NCBI GenBank assembly: GCA_002709405.1
Contig: PAQV01000045.1
Location: 1 to 64,000 of the forward strand
Source of the DNA: Paracoccaceae bacterium
Lineage (GTDB): Bacteria; Pseudomonadota; Alphaproteobacteria; Rhodobacterales; Rhodobacteraceae
DNA length: 64,000 bases
Direction: 5' to 3'
Shown here: piece after piece, positions 63,113 through 64,000 of the stretch
Numbering within the stretch: the first letter of the stretch is position 1
Layout of the letters: every line of letters begins with the position of its first letter
Notes under the pieces: model-generated
What the model saw: only the letters and a program-made list of their open reading frames with translations
What the model was told of the DNA's origin: nothing
Database searches by the model: none
Program-made: the position numbers and the translations under genes

Positions 63113-63843
63113 TGCGCCAGCCAGTCCAGCACCGCCTCGGTCGATTGCACCTCGGCCCGCTCGGGCAGCGCGGGCCGGTCGATCATCACGACCGGCAGGC
63201 CAAGCGCCCGGGCGGCCAGGATCTTGGCCACAGCCCCAGAGCCCCCGGAATTCTTCGACACCACAAGGTCGATGCGGTTCTCCGTCATCAGGGCCCTGTC
63301 GCTGTCCACCGTGAACGGCCCGCGGTCGACGATGACCCGGGCGTCGGGAAAGGGCAGCGCACCGGTCGGAGGATCGACCAGGCGCAACAGGTAATGATGC
63401 TGCGGGTTCGGCGCGAAGGCGTCCAGGTGCATGCGCCCGACGGCCAGCATGACACGCCGGGCCGGACCGTTCAGCGCGGTCACGGCGCCGGCAATGTCCG
63501 GCACGCGCTGCCATGTGTCACCCGGCTCGGCCCGCCACGGGGGGCGGCCCAGGGCCACCAGCGGCACACGCGCGCGCGTGCAGGCGGTCACGGCGTTGTG
63601 GCTCATTTCGGCGGCAAAGGGATGGGTGGCGTCGATTACGTGGGTGACGGCATGATCGTGCAGGTAGCGCTCCAGGCCCAGGGCCCCGCCGAAGCCACCG
63701 ATGCGCACCGGCAGGGGCTGCCGTTTCGGCCGGCTGACCCGGCCGGCCAAAGACAGGGTGGCGGGCACCTCAAGCTCGGCCAGGCGCTGGCACAGGGCCG
63801 TGGCCCCGGTGGTGCCGCCCAGGATCAGAAGGTTCGGTGTCAT
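63088..63843 (-). CDS. cobK: Precorrin-6A reductase
   Basis: A 251-residue NADPH-dependent reductase of the CobK/CbiJ family. LLILGGTTGATALCQRLAE is the nucleotide-binding opening; HVIDATHPFAAEMSHNAV and DLVVSKNSGGSGAVAKI are family signatures. The gene is inverted relative to its pathway neighbours, overlapping cobJ by 25 bp at the 3' end and sharing the CATG of its start codon with cobL. A weak AGGGG lies upstream; its promoter would have to lie within cobL. The longer frame to 63993 runs antisense to cobL and is not used. Confidence 0.95.
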   Translation of the reverse strand: MTPNLLILGGTTGATALCQRLAELEVPATLSLAGRVSRPKRQPLPVRIGGFGGALGLERYLHDHAVTHVIDATHPFAAEMSHNAVTACTRARVPLVALGRPPWRAEPGDTWQRVPDIAGAVTALNGPARRVMLAVGRMHLDAFAPNPQHHYLLRLVDPPTGALPFPDARVIVDRGPFTVDSDRALMTENRIDLVVSKNSGGSGAVAKILAARALGLPVVMIDRPALPERAEVQSTEAVLDWLAHHGADLGV

Positions 63844-64000
63844 GGATAACGGCCCCTGGCTGACGATCATCGGTCTGGGCGAAGATGGTCCGGATGGGCT
63901 GACGCCTGCAAGCCTTGCCGCGCTGCAATCCGCCGCGATCGTGATGGGACCGCCCCGCCACCTGTCGCTGCTGCCTGACCTGGAGGCCCGCACGGTGCGC
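63842..64000 (+). CDS. cobL: Precorrin-6B C5,15-methyltransferase (decarboxylating), N-terminal part, cut by window
   Basis: The frame from ATG 63842 begins MDNGPWLTIIGLGEDGPDGL, then TPASLAALQSAAIVMGPPRH, which is the N-terminal SAM-binding start of CobL/CbiE. AGAAGG lies nine bases before the ATG. It continues past the right edge. It resumes the plus-strand cob gene order after the inverted cobK. Confidence 0.9.
   Translation, partial: MDNGPWLTIIGLGEDGPDGLTPASLAALQSAAIVMGPPRHLSLLPDLEARTVR

Overview
The window is high-GC, gene-dense bacterial chromosome. The aerobic (cobalt-late) cobalamin genes cobW-cobN-cobG-cobH-cobI-cobJ, the many TRAP-free ABC solute-uptake operons, short ATGA-type overlaps and the protein styles all point to an alphaproteobacterium, most likely a Rhodobacteraceae/Roseobacter-group marine heterotroph. 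No rRNA, tRNA, CRISPR array, phage or insertion sequence was seen. The assignment to a group is inference from gene content, not from a marker gene.

Layout. (1) 1-8202: a sugar or polyol uptake operon on the minus strand (binding protein, two permeases, ATPase, sugar isomerase, Gfo/Idh/MocA dehydrogenase, aldo/keto reductase running off the left edge) divergent from a LacI-type regulator, with two matching 14-bp operators between them. (2) 8361-20738: a spermidine/putrescine-type ABC importer woven together with two cyclic-amidohydrolase paralogues, a GntR regulator, a thiamine-diphosphate enzyme, a YtcJ-like amidohydrolase and an FAD-linked hydroxyacid dehydrogenase. This looks like an undescribed nitrogen-compound catabolic module. 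(3) 21501-27223: GH51 alpha-L-arabinofuranosidase plus a complete carbohydrate ABC importer, headed by a perfect 17-bp palindromic operator; then an NTF2-like protein and a GntR regulator. (4) About 29150-41140: a decaying region in which IclR, FdrA, peptide-binding protein, M20 amidohydrolase, P450, hydantoinase A/B and enolase-superfamily genes are broken by stops, frameshifts and deletions, interspersed with intact Rieske oxygenase, glutamine-synthetase-like, IclR, metallo-beta-lactamase-fold and SDR genes. (5) 41878-48282: one very large calcium-type repeat protein (2134 aa) with an N-terminal RTX-like motif, one VCBS and eight cadherin-like repeats, and fourteen FG-GAP repeats arranged as 7 + 7. 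(6) 48335-64000: vitamin B12 region: a riboswitch-led B12-type ABC importer, cobQ, cobO, an ion channel, a second cobalamin riboswitch heading DUF1636-cobW-cobN-cobG-cobH-cobI-cobJ, an inverted cobK, and the start of cobL at the right edge.

How it works together. Three separate substrate modules (LacI, GntR/amidohydrolase, GntR/arabinofuranoside) each carry their own importer, enzymes and regulator. The B12 region couples import and de novo synthesis under two copies of the same riboswitch class on opposite strands. The most promising leads for something new are the amidohydrolase/ThDP catabolic module, the double seven-repeat FG-GAP protein, and a 30-residue membrane peptide with a strong promoter between cobQ and the channel gene.
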